A stretch of DNA of 64,000 nt from Vreelandella venusta (GTDB lineage Bacteria; Pseudomonadota; Gammaproteobacteria; Pseudomonadales; Halomonadaceae). Below the pieces are notes generated by a model. That model searched no databases, was not told where the DNA came from, and worked only from the letters and a program-made list of their open reading frames with translations. The stretch is from contig NZ_BJUL01000002.1 of the NCBI RefSeq assembly GCF_007989605.1, positions 62,001 through 126,000 on the forward strand. The letters are read 5' to 3'. Of the stretch, positions 22,392 to 30,513 are shown piece by piece. A program made the position numbers and the translations under genes. Numbering within the stretch: position 1 is the first letter of the stretch; each line of letters opens with the position of its first letter.

Positions 22392-23051
22392 TTACGACTT
22401 ATCCATAACATAGCCGATCCCTCTTACGGTGCGGATGACTTCAGGAAACAGCTTTCGCCGTAAATGGTGAATATGCACTTCGATAGCGTTACTTTCGACA
22501 TCTTCCTCCCAGCCATAGACTAATCGCGTTAAGGTATCGCGGGTGAACACACGACCTGGGTGGCTCATAAATTCCTGCAGTAGCGTCAGCTCACGGCGCG
22601 AAAGCGTGATCATTTGATGCTGATAACTCACCTGTAAGGTCTGTGGATCCAGGCTAATTCCACGACAGGCGAGCAAGCCGCTGGTTTGTCCTTGGCTACG
22701 GCGCAACAAAGCACGTAAACGTGCTTTTAATTCTGCTACTTCGAAAGGTTTAGTAAGGTAGTCATCGGCACCCGCATCCAACCCTTCGATACGGTTATCC
22801 ATCGCATCACGGGCGGTCAGAACCAAAATCGGCAGCTGACTGCCATGCTGACGAATAGCGCGCAGCACTTCCATGCCATCAATCGTCGGCAAACCAAGAT
22901 CTAGGATAACCGCATCAAAGGGTTCATTTTTAAGCGCGTGGAGCGCGTTATTGCCATCGGCTAAATGATCTACCGTATAGTGCTCAGGTTTTAGCGCCAT
23001 ACGAATCCCCAACGCCAAACTCGGGTCGTCCTCAACCAGTAAAATGCGCAT
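22392..23051 (-). CDS. OmpR-family response regulator (QseB/PmrA type)
   Basis: The 219-residue regulator has a receiver domain with acidic pocket EDD (7-9), phospho-acceptor Asp51 (VILDLGLP) and Lys101 (YLTKPFE), then a winged-helix DNA-binding domain (about 125-219) with the recognition region ESNAIEVHIHHLRRKL. It is the first gene of a two-gene operon with the kinase. Its start lies 49 bp from the divergent GNAT gene, so both promoters must share that short gap or overlap the coding ends. Confidence 0.94.
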   Translation of the reverse strand: MRILLVEDDPSLALGIRMALKPEHYTVDHLADGNNALHALKNEPFDAVILDLGLPTIDGMEVLRAIRQHGSQLPILVLTARDAMDNRIEGLDAGADDYLTKPFEVAELKARLRALLRRSQGQTSGLLACRGISLDPQTLQVSYQHQMITLSRRELTLLQEFMSHPGRVFTRDTLTRLVYGWEEDVESNAIEVHIHHLRRKLFPEVIRTVRGIGYVMDKS

Positions 23052-23100
23052 ATCGATGGATGACTCCTTTCATTCACGGCGGGCTACTCAGGAACGTAAC

Positions 23101-24015
23101 ATGACACGTCATTCTTCTTTCGGCCACCGCTCCTTAGCCTGCGTAGTAAAGCAGTGCCCACCTGAACAACGGCGTGAAGCATTACTGCATTTGGCTGCGG
23201 TGTATGACCCTGCGCAGCAATCTGCATTACAACATGCCTTATCAACCATAAAAGCTAGCTGTGACGCTGTTTGGCAGGGCCTTTGGATAGCTACCCAAGC
23301 GGGCCATATCGAATCCGCCGCTTGGGTGCAGCCACTGGCTAATCAAATGGCAAAGCTTTGGTTGCCCAGGCAACATAATTCGGCAACTGATGCGTTGTTG
23401 AAAGCTTTGCAGGGCTGGGTAAACGAACAACCGATAGCGCTATGTCATGTGGCGTTAGCCGACGATGCGCCCCACTGGGAAACGCCACTAGTCGCCCATA
23501 ACATGCGGGTACTTGCCACTCTGGAACACCTTCTATGGCAGTGCCAAACTGTTCAGCCACTCGCTAACTTGCTAACCCTAAGCCCCTTTGCTGAATTATC
23601 TCCTACGCAACAGCGGGCACTGGTAGCGAACGTCAGTGAAGGCTCGTTAGACTGCCCAGGGCTTCGTGAAGCGCTCACCATTGACACCTTGCTTGCTGGA
23701 TTTTATGACCAAGCGCCGCAGGCTCCAGAGCACTGGTATCAAGTGCGGCATCAGGGGGAAACCGTTGGCGTACTATTACTTGCTCCTAACCATACGACCC
23801 AGCGTTGGTCATTGCAGTTGATGGGGCTGTTGCCTGAGTGGCGTGGCGGGGGAATGGGTAAGGCAATGATTCAACAAGCGCAGGCGTTGGCTAGCCAGTC
23901 GGGAGCCAGGGACATTACGCTGAGCGTTGATGCGCAGAATATCCCCGCAAAGCGTATATATGCTCAGGCAGGGTTTACGCGTTATGCTCAGCAGCGTTTA
24001 CTGGCCTGGTGTTAA
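23101..24015 (+). CDS. GNAT-family N-acetyltransferase with an unassigned N-terminal half
   Basis: Residues about 215-300 form a GNAT fold: the acetyl-CoA loop is in LMGLLPEWRGGGMGKAMIQQA, followed by LSVDAQNIPAKRIYAQAGF. The first ~190 residues match no family I recognise; they are helical, Gln/Ala/Leu-rich, and may be a degenerate first GNAT or a substrate domain. The ATG at 23101 (304 residues) was chosen because CAGGAACG lies upstream; a longer frame from 23044 would overlap the divergent regulator gene. A terminator begins at its last codons. The substrate is unknown. Confidence 0.8.
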   Translation: MTRHSSFGHRSLACVVKQCPPEQRREALLHLAAVYDPAQQSALQHALSTIKASCDAVWQGLWIATQAGHIESAAWVQPLANQMAKLWLPRQHNSATDALLKALQGWVNEQPIALCHVALADDAPHWETPLVAHNMRVLATLEHLLWQCQTVQPLANLLTLSPFAELSPTQQRALVANVSEGSLDCPGLREALTIDTLLAGFYDQAPQAPEHWYQVRHQGETVGVLLLAPNHTTQRWSLQLMGLLPEWRGGGMGKAMIQQAQALASQSGARDITLSVDAQNIPAKRIYAQAGFTRYAQQRLLAWC

Positions 24016-24040
24016 CTAGGCGATCGTTGGCACCTTTTTT
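24008..24040 (+). terminator. Terminator overlapping the stop of the GNAT gene
   Basis: GGTGTTAAC (24008-24016) pairs with GTTGGCACC (24026-24034) using two wobble pairs, followed by six T residues. The stem includes the TAA stop codon. Confidence 0.7.
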
Positions 24041-24238
24041 AAACTGCTGAATAAAGCTCAGAGTACGGCATAGGTTGAATTGCCGCGCTTAGTAGCATTT
24101 TCTTACGCTTAGCGTTCTCGGTATACTAATGCGATATGCACGTCTTGGCGTCTCGGTTGCCGCAGGTTGATGATGTCGCTGCCGCGCGCAGGGGTTAAGC
24201 ACAAAACGTTTTATGACAAAACTCAAGAGGTGGTGAGA

Positions 24239-25102
24239 GTGAAATCTAAGCTGATCATGAGCGGGCTGGCGGCCCTAGGCGTCATGGCAGGCACATCCGG
24301 TGCTTATGCCCAAGACGCAGCACGTGACGCAATCGCTGAGCGCCTAGCGCCGGTCGGTCAACTTTGCTTGCAAGGCCAAGACTGTGGTACCGCAGCAGCA
24401 CCGGCCGCCGCTAGTGGCGGTGGTGAAATTGATGGCGCTGGTATCTATAACCGTATTTGTATGGCGTGCCACGAAACTGGCGCTGCTGGCGCTCCGGTGC
24501 GTGCTGATGAAGCCGCATGGGCTGAACGTACTGAGCAAGGCTTTGCCACGTTATTAGAGCATGCCATCAACGGTATTGGTGCAATGCCTGCTCGAGGCGG
24601 CAACCCCAACCTTTCTGACGAAGAGATGGAAGCGGCGGTAGCTTACATGGTTGAGCCTGTCATGGAAGTTCCCGAGCTAGGGGGCGGTGAAGAAGAAGCG
24701 TCTGCTGAGGCGACTGAAGAGGGTGCCAGCGACGATACGGCCGTGACAGAGGATAGCGGTGCCGGTGAAGAGGCAACTGACGCTGCAGCTAGTGAAGAAG
24801 AAGCAGCTAGCGAAGAGACAGCAGTTGCCAGTGAAGAAGAAGCTTCTAGTGGTGGCAGCGGTTTAGATGGTGAAGCGCTTTACGCCAGTGCTGGCTGTGT
24901 GGCTTGCCATGCTGCCGGTGTAGCGGGCGCGCCCAAGCTAGGTGATGCTGAAGCGTGGGGCCCGCGTATCGAGCAGGGTACCGATGCGCTCTATCAAAGT
25001 GTATTTAACGGCAAAGGCGTGATGCCGCCACGCGGTGGTAGTAGTGCCTCTGACGAAGAGATCATGGCCGTTGTTGATTACATGGTCTCAGCAGTGCAAT
25101 AA
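24239..25102 (+). CDS. Secreted diheme cytochrome c5-type protein
   Basis: This periplasmic electron carrier has a signal peptide (hydrophobic core LIMSGLAALGVMAG, likely cut after AYA near residue 24) and two class I c5-like heme domains. Heme 1 is CMACH at residues 74-78 with Met116 (GAMPARGG); heme 2 is CVACH at 220-224 with Met262 (GVMPPRGG). Between them is a ~65-residue linker made mostly of Glu, Ala, Ser and Asp. The start chosen is GTG 24239 behind AAGAGGTGGTGA; an ATG at 24167 would add a non-signal leader. A TATACT (24122-24127) upstream may be its -10 box. Partners are not known. Confidence 0.88.
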   Translation: MKSKLIMSGLAALGVMAGTSGAYAQDAARDAIAERLAPVGQLCLQGQDCGTAAAPAAASGGGEIDGAGIYNRICMACHETGAAGAPVRADEAAWAERTEQGFATLLEHAINGIGAMPARGGNPNLSDEEMEAAVAYMVEPVMEVPELGGGEEEASAEATEEGASDDTAVTEDSGAGEEATDAAASEEEAASEETAVASEEEASSGGSGLDGEALYASAGCVACHAAGVAGAPKLGDAEAWGPRIEQGTDALYQSVFNGKGVMPPRGGSSASDEEIMAVVDYMVSAVQ

Positions 25103-25130
25103 GCAATTTTGTAATAATGGCTGTTAAATT

Positions 25131-25172
25131 TATCCACAGGCGGTTTTTGAAACCCCCTGTGGATATTTTTTT
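25131..25172. terminator. Bidirectional terminator between the cytochrome gene and rep
   Basis: TATCCACAGG (25131-25140) pairs with CCTGTGGATA (25156-25165), with an inner GGTTT/AAACC stem, then seven T residues. It serves the cytochrome gene and, on the other strand, the convergent rep gene. The stem arms contain perfect DnaA-box sequences (TTATCCACA at 25130-25138 and its complement on the right arm). Confidence 0.88.
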
Positions 25173-25197
25173 GTGTTTTGTTTTTTCTTACTTGCCG

Positions 25198-27267
25198 TTA
25201 ACCCAACAGAGAACGTAGCCCGGCAATCGCGTTTTGCCCGCGTGCCTGCTTTTTCTCGGGGTCTTCTTTATCGGCGCGTCCCTCCCACTCCAAATCATCA
25301 GCGGGCAGTTCGTCTAAAAAGCGGCTGGGCTGGCAATCCATCAGTTCACCATACGCTTTACGCTGGCGGGCTAGCGTCAGTGTTAGTGTGCGTCTTGCCC
25401 GGGTGATACCGACATAAGCTAAGCGGCGCTCTTCTTCTACCGTCTCCATTTCAATAGCGTTACGGTGGGGCAATAAGTCTTCCTCTAAGCCCATCAAATA
25501 CACATGGGGAAACTCGAGCCCTTTCGAGGCATGCATAGTGAGTAGTTGCACACGATCGGAGTCGTCTTCTTCGGCCTGTTGCTCAAGAATATCCCGCAGT
25601 ACAAGGCGCGAAATAGCAGCTTCAACGCCATCGGTTTCCGTCGCAGTGGAATCATCAGCATCTTCGGGGTCGCGGTTTAGCGACTTTTCTAGCTGATCAA
25701 TCAAAATCCATACGTTGGCCATGCGTCGTTCGGCGACAGTCGGGGCACTGGCGTTTTGGTACAGCCAGGCTTCGTAATCCATATCGCGTAGCATATCGCG
25801 AATGGCTGCGATGGCATCGTCTTGATCCATACGCTTACGCACGCCATCAATAAAGTGGGTAAAGCGAGAAAGCCGCTCCACGGCCCGAGTTGGCAGCGTT
25901 TGCTCTAACCCCAGTTCGTGGCAGGCAGCAAACAGCGAAATAGAGCGTTCTGTTGCATAGTTGGCCAGCTTTTCCAGCGTGCCGGGGCCGATTTCACGGC
26001 GGGGCACGTTCACAATGCGTAAAAAGGCATTGTCATCGGCGGGGTTAATTAACAGCCGCAGATAGGCCATGGTGTCCTTGATCTCGTTGCGAGAGAAAAA
26101 CGACGTACCACCGGAAAGCTTGTAGGGAATTTGGTAGTGCTGCAGCTTGAGCTCTAATAAACGTGCCTGAAAATTACCCCGGTAGAGCACTGCAAAATCT
26201 CGCCATTCGGCCTTCTCTTTAATGCGCCGAGTCAGAATTTCGCTGGCTACCCGCTCAGACTCCGCCTCTTCATGGCGGTTGACGATGACTCGGATAGGTG
26301 CGCCATCGCCCATATCCGACCATAGGGTTTTATCGTAAACGTGCGGGTTATTGGCAATTAACGTGTTGGCCGCGCGCAGAATAGTGCCGGTCGAGCGGTA
26401 ATTCTGCTCCAGCTTAACCACTTTCAGGCGTGGAAAGTCTTCGCCAAGGGTCACTAGGTTTTCGGGCCGTGCGCCGCGCCACGCGTAGATCGACTGATCG
26501 TCGTCACCGACCACGGTAAAGGTAGCCCGCTCCGCCATCAGCAGTTTCACCAACAGGTACTGGGAAACGTTAGTGTCCTGGTACTCATCCACTAGCATGT
26601 AGTGGATTTTGTTCCGCCAGCGGGCCAGTGCTTCTGGATCGCGTTGCAGGAGCACCACCGGTAGCAGAATTAGGTCGTCGAAATCCACCGCGTTATAGGC
26701 TTTCAAGTGGCGAACGTAAGCTTCATAAACCCGTGCGGCAAAGTGCTCGTCATCATCCGCGGCAAACGAAAGCGCATCACTGGGCAGCACTAAATCGTTC
26801 TTCCACGTGGATATTTTGGCTTGCACGGCATTGATCTGCTCAGCGTCTACCTGAGCATCTTTGTTCATCAAATCGCGCAGCAGTGCTTTGGCATCTTCCG
26901 GGTCGAACAACGAAAAGCCCGGCTTGTAGCCCAGCGTTTTCAGCTCGCCGCGGATAATATTCAGGCCCAGATTGTGAAACGTCGATACCGTTAGCCCGTG
27001 GCCCTCTTTGCCCTTCAGCATTTGCCCAACGCGCTCTTTCATCTCCCGGGCGGCCTTATTGGTAAAGGTAACCGCCGCTATTTTGCGCGCGCTCATGCCG
27101 CACTCTTGCACCAGATAGGCAATTTTGGTGGTAATAACGCTGGTTTTACCAGACCCGGCGCCCGCCAAGACCAAACAGGGGCCATCGATATAGCGCACCG
27201 CTTCCTGCTGGCGCGGGTTTAGCCCTTTAATGCGGCTAAGAATGCTCTTTGGCGGTTGGGGCGTCAT
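25198..27267 (-). CDS. rep: ATP-dependent DNA helicase Rep
   Basis: Rep is a 3'-5' superfamily 1A helicase that helps forks pass bound proteins and restart. The 689-residue protein (E. coli 673) starts with NPRQQEAVRYIDGPCLVLAGAGSGKT (Walker A about 36-42). It has AAVTFTNKAAREMKERV, the DEYQDTN box, GDDDQSIYAWRGA, and LLTMHASKGLEFPHVYLMGLEEDLLPH near the end. The N-terminal match is to Rep rather than UvrD. It is transcribed toward the shared terminator at 25131. Confidence 0.93.
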   Translation of the reverse strand: MTPQPPKSILSRIKGLNPRQQEAVRYIDGPCLVLAGAGSGKTSVITTKIAYLVQECGMSARKIAAVTFTNKAAREMKERVGQMLKGKEGHGLTVSTFHNLGLNIIRGELKTLGYKPGFSLFDPEDAKALLRDLMNKDAQVDAEQINAVQAKISTWKNDLVLPSDALSFAADDDEHFAARVYEAYVRHLKAYNAVDFDDLILLPVVLLQRDPEALARWRNKIHYMLVDEYQDTNVSQYLLVKLLMAERATFTVVGDDDQSIYAWRGARPENLVTLGEDFPRLKVVKLEQNYRSTGTILRAANTLIANNPHVYDKTLWSDMGDGAPIRVIVNRHEEAESERVASEILTRRIKEKAEWRDFAVLYRGNFQARLLELKLQHYQIPYKLSGGTSFFSRNEIKDTMAYLRLLINPADDNAFLRIVNVPRREIGPGTLEKLANYATERSISLFAACHELGLEQTLPTRAVERLSRFTHFIDGVRKRMDQDDAIAAIRDMLRDMDYEAWLYQNASAPTVAERRMANVWILIDQLEKSLNRDPEDADDSTATETDGVEAAISRLVLRDILEQQAEEDDSDRVQLLTMHASKGLEFPHVYLMGLEEDLLPHRNAIEMETVEEERRLAYVGITRARRTLTLTLARQRKAYGELMDCQPSRFLDELPADDLEWEGRADKEDPEKKQARGQNAIAGLRSLLG

Positions 27268-27302
27268 GGTTAAGGGTGACCTCTACAAGTGTTTCTGGAA
27301 AA

Positions 27303-27450
27303 CCTTTGATTAACTATTACGCTTTGCCATACTGCGTTAAAAATCGCCTCGTGCGCGAGTCCGATCAAAATGCTCATTTACAACCCGTAAACTCCGCTTT
27401 TTTGTTGATTTTTGCCTTGTCTGGCCTGCGCTCATCACATTAATCAAAGG
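27303..27450. repeat. 148-bp MITE-like element with 11-bp terminal inverted repeats
   Basis: CCTTTGATTAA (27303-27313) and its exact complement TTAATCAAAGG (27440-27450) bound a 148-bp stretch between rep and trmL. Inside is a second pair of complementary segments (AAAAATC near 27350, GATTTTT near 27407) and a small hairpin TTTAC/GTAAA near 27378-27392. It has no coding capacity I can support and no clear target duplication. It may be a non-autonomous mobile or REP-like element; copy number in the genome is the test. Confidence 0.55.
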
Positions 27451-27523
27451 CTTCCTAGGCAAATTCCATTACAATCAGCGGCGCTGGGCGAACGCACAAT
27501 GAGTTAGTAATAGGCAGGTGGTA

Positions 27524-28000
27524 ATGTTTGAAGTAGCGCTATTTGAACCGCGTATGGCACCCAACACGGGTAACATTATGCGCCTGGTGGCTAACAATGG
27601 CTGCCGATTACATTTAATTGAACCGCTGGGCTTTGATCTCGAAGAGAAAAAGCTGCGGCGCGCCGGGCTAGATTACCGCGATCTCAACAATGTTACCCGC
27701 CATGCCGATTTTACGGCGTTTCAAGCGGCGATGCAGGGGCGCACACTATGGGCGATTACTACCAAAGGTAGCCGTGCTCACAGTGACGCGACCTTCGCTC
27801 CGGGCGACGTATTGCTGTTCGGTTCAGAAACCGCGGGGCTTTCACCCCAGGTACACGCTGCGCTGCCAGAAGAGCACAAGCTGCGCATCCCCATGCAGCC
27901 CAATAACCGTAGTTTGAACCTTTCCAATGCGGTGGCCATCGTTAGCTATGAAGCGTGGCGCCAGCAAGGCTATGCTGGCGCATTAGGCAGTGAACAATAG
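27524..28000 (+). CDS. trmL: tRNA (cytidine/uridine-34-2'-O)-methyltransferase TrmL
   Basis: TrmL (YibK) is a SPOUT methyltransferase that 2'-O-methylates the wobble base of two tRNA-Leu isoacceptors. The 158 residues (E. coli 157) show the family pattern [17 protein letters not shown] at the start, then [11 protein letters not shown], and the SAM-knot segments [14 protein letters not shown] and [24 protein letters not shown]. The ATG at 27524 was preferred to a GTG two codons earlier since GCAGG is then well spaced. It converges with pyrE across a 9-bp gap. Confidence 0.95.
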   Translation: MFEVALFEPRMAPNTGNIMRLVANNGCRLHLIEPLGFDLEEKKLRRAGLDYRDLNNVTRHADFTAFQAAMQGRTLWAITTKGSRAHSDATFAPGDVLLFGSETAGLSPQVHAALPEEHKLRIPMQPNNRSLNLSNAVAIVSYEAWRQQGYAGALGSEQ

Positions 28001-28009
28001 GTTCAGCGA

Positions 28010-28675
28010 CTAGCCCGTGATGCCGTAGCGGTCGCGATAAGCGCGCACGGCCTCGGCGTAAGCCAGCATTTCGCCGCCAGCATGCTCTTCAAGGTAAGTA
28101 AGCACTTGCTCTAAGGTGACAATACTGACAACCGGCATGCCGTACTGAGCCTGGACCTCCTGGATAGCGCTTTGCTCACCCTGGCCGCGCTCTTGGCGAT
28201 CTAGCGCGATAATGACGCCGCCCGCGCGGGCACCGCTTTGCTCAATCAGGCTCATCACTTCACGGATCGCCGTACCGGCCGTAATGACGTCATCAATGAT
28301 CAAAATATCGCCGGCCAGTGGCGCGCCGACAATATTGCCGCCTTCACCGTGGGTTTTGGCTTCTTTACGATTAAACGCGTAGGGCATATCGCGGTCGTGG
28401 TGGTCGGCTAAGGCCGCGGCGGTGACCGCCGCCAAGGGAATCCCTTTATAGGCTGGGCCAAACAGCACATCCGCCTGCAGGCCACTATCGACAATCGCCT
28501 GGGCGTAAAATCGGCCTAACTTGGCCAAGGCACGGCCGGTTTGAAACAGGCCGGCATTAAAAAAGTAAGGGCTTACTCGCCCCGACTTTAGCGTGAACTC
28601 GCCAAACTTGAGCACGCCCTGCTCAATAGCGAAGGCAATGAAATCGCGCTGATAGGGTTGTAGAGTGGTGGCCAC
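28010..28675 (-). CDS. pyrE: Orotate phosphoribosyltransferase
   Basis: PyrE joins orotate with PRPP to give OMP in pyrimidine synthesis. The 221-residue protein shows the PRPP-binding motif [18 protein letters not shown] and the family segments [24 protein letters not shown] and [12 protein letters not shown]. The start is GTG at 28675, chosen because the family's PYQRDFI N-terminus follows within a few residues. It is divergent from crc across 152 bp, the same pairing seen in Pseudomonas. Confidence 0.97.
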   Translation of the reverse strand: MATTLQPYQRDFIAFAIEQGVLKFGEFTLKSGRVSPYFFNAGLFQTGRALAKLGRFYAQAIVDSGLQADVLFGPAYKGIPLAAVTAAALADHHDRDMPYAFNRKEAKTHGEGGNIVGAPLAGDILIIDDVITAGTAIREVMSLIEQSGARAGGVIIALDRQERGQGEQSAIQEVQAQYGMPVVSIVTLEQVLTYLEEHAGGEMLAYAEAVRAYRDRYGITG

Positions 28676-28827
28676 GGTGTTTTTCTCTTGTCGATAGGAA
28701 TGAAAGTAATAGGAATCTAAGTAAACGCAACAATAAAACGGGGTTAAATAGCAAGATTTGGTTTGTCTATTTACCCAAACGTCTAAACGTCGGGTATCAT
28801 ACAGCAGCGACGCAAAAGGGACGATTT

Positions 28828-29595
28828 ATGAAAATTGCCAGCATCAATGTCAATGGTATACGTGATGCCGTCGACCGTGGCTTCCTGGACTGGCTGGCTC
28901 AGCAGGATGCCGACGTGATCTGCGTGCAGAACATCAAGGCAAAAAGTTTTGAACTGGACGACTATATTCTCTATCCGGAAGGCTACGAAGGCTACTTTCT
29001 GGATGCAGAAGAAGATGGTTTCTCCGGTGTGGCACTTTATTGCCGCAAAATTCCCAAGGCGATTATGTACGGCCTTGGGTTCCCTCAGTGCGATCACGAA
29101 GGGCGCTTTCTGCAGGCGGATTATGACCGCTTCAGTATCGCCACTTTCTTGATGCCTGATGGAAGTGATCAAAAAGCCAAACAGGCGTTTATGGAGCAGT
29201 ATCAAGAGTATCTGACGAAGATGTCGCGCAAACGCCGTGAATACATCATCTGTGGTACTTGGCATATTGCCCATAAGACCATTGATTTGGCCAACTGGTC
29301 GGACAATCAGCTTACCTCTGGTTTCCGCCCTGAAGAGCGTGCCTGGATGGATCAGGTGCTTGGCCCAACCGGCTTTATCGACACCTTCCGCGAAATTAAT
29401 CGCGACGCGGGTGAATACACCTGGTGGCCAAAGCTCGACCAAGACGTGCCCCGTGAGCGCCAAGAAGGCTGGCGGATCGACTACCAACTAGTCGGCCCCA
29501 ACTTCCGTCGCCATGTGGTCGACGCGTGGATTGATTACGATGCGACCTTCTCTGAGTTCGCACCGCTGATCGTTGAGTATGACTTAGCGCTGTAA
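28828..29595 (+). CDS. crc: Catabolite repression control protein Crc
   Basis: Crc is an ExoIII-fold protein that, with Hfq, blocks translation of A-rich catabolic mRNAs. The 255 residues keep Asn7 of the nuclease family. The catalytic Glu34 is Asn35 (VQNIKAK), the Asp151/Asn153 pair is Thr144/His146 (GTWHI), and the terminal Asp-His pair is Glu243-Phe244 (SEFAPL). That set rules out an ExoIII-type nuclease and fits Crc, as does its position divergent from pyrE and close to rph. It could regulate the accessory sugar and acid pathways in this same window; that is inference. Confidence 0.88.
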   Translation: MKIASINVNGIRDAVDRGFLDWLAQQDADVICVQNIKAKSFELDDYILYPEGYEGYFLDAEEDGFSGVALYCRKIPKAIMYGLGFPQCDHEGRFLQADYDRFSIATFLMPDGSDQKAKQAFMEQYQEYLTKMSRKRREYIICGTWHIAHKTIDLANWSDNQLTSGFRPEERAWMDQVLGPTGFIDTFREINRDAGEYTWWPKLDQDVPRERQEGWRIDYQLVGPNFRRHVVDAWIDYDATFSEFAPLIVEYDLAL

Positions 29596-29631
29596 GCGCT
29601 CACTTTCCCGCGTCGCGTTACCCGTCTCAGC

Positions 29632-29662
29632 AACAGGCCAGCTTAAAAGCTGGCCTGTTTGC
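29632..29662. terminator. Bidirectional terminator between crc and rph
   Basis: AACAGGCCAGC (29632-29642) pairs with GCTGGCCTGTT (29649-29659) around TTAAAA, with short T and A runs on the two sides. It lies between the convergent ends of crc and rph. Confidence 0.8.
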
Positions 29663-29694
29663 GTAAGCGCGTAAGTTATTCGCCAAGTAACGCC

Positions 29695-30432
29695 TTAGCC
29701 ACGAATACCCAGTGCTTCGCGCTGTTTTTCGCGTAGCTCGGAGCCCGCTTTCTCCGCCAGATCAAGCATCGCATTCAGTTCAGTACGGTTGAACGCGCCC
29801 GACTCTGCAGTACCCTGCACCTCGATCAGCTCGCCGCTTTCAGTCATCACCACGTTCAGATCGGTGTCGGCTTTGCTATCTTCCGGGTAGTCCAGATCTA
29901 GTACCGGCACGCCTTTATAAATACCCACCGAAATCGCGCTAACCAGCTGTTTAAAGGGGTCACCTTTAATCTTCTTCTCACGCTGCAGATAGCGAATGGC
30001 ATCCACCAGCGCCACGCAGCCACCGGTAATCGACGCGGTACGGGTGCCACCGTCGGCCTGGATCACATCGCAATCCACGGTAATGGTGAATTCACCCAAC
30101 TTCTTCAAGTTCACTGACGCGCGCAGGCTACGGCCGATCAAGCGCTGAATTTCTAGCGTCCGGCCACCCTGTTTACCGCGCGTCGCTTCACGGCCACTGC
30201 GGGTATGAGTGGCACGGGGCAGCATGCCGTACTCAGCGGTGATCCAACCCTGATTTTTACCACGCAGCCAGCGCGGTACGCCCGCTTCTACGCTCGCATT
30301 ACACAGCACCTTGGTATCGCCAAACTCGACCAGTACCGAACCTTCTGCATGGCGAGTGTAATCGCGGGTTATGCGAATTTCACGAAGCTGGTCGGCTTCA
30401 CGACCGCTAGGGCGAACAACATCAGGACGCAT
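29695..30432 (-). CDS. rph: Ribonuclease PH
   Basis: RNase PH is a phosphate-dependent 3' exoribonuclease that trims tRNA precursors. The 245-residue protein (E. coli 238) matches the family throughout: [70 protein letters not shown]. In E. coli and Pseudomonas, rph lies divergently next to yicC. Here 7.6 kb of sugar-transport genes separate rph from yicC (38032). Confidence 0.97.
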   Translation of the reverse strand: MRPDVVRPSGREADQLREIRITRDYTRHAEGSVLVEFGDTKVLCNASVEAGVPRWLRGKNQGWITAEYGMLPRATHTRSGREATRGKQGGRTLEIQRLIGRSLRASVNLKKLGEFTITVDCDVIQADGGTRTASITGGCVALVDAIRYLQREKKIKGDPFKQLVSAISVGIYKGVPVLDLDYPEDSKADTDLNVVMTESGELIEVQGTAESGAFNRTELNAMLDLAEKAGSELREKQREALGIRG

Positions 30433-30513
30433 AGCACCTCACATCAATTTAACAGTGGGAAAGCCCACTATTGTACACGTCTGTGAGTACGCTGATTCGC
30501 TTAACATCTAGCG

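Noticed and set aside
26799-26814. TCTTCCACGTGGATAT in rep, resembling parS
   Set aside because: The 10-bp core is palindromic, but only 12 of 16 positions match and it lies inside coding sequence; not strong enough to call.
28783-29487. 234-codon frame antisense to crc
   Set aside because: Long, but wholly opposite a well-matched crc gene; a codon-bias shadow.
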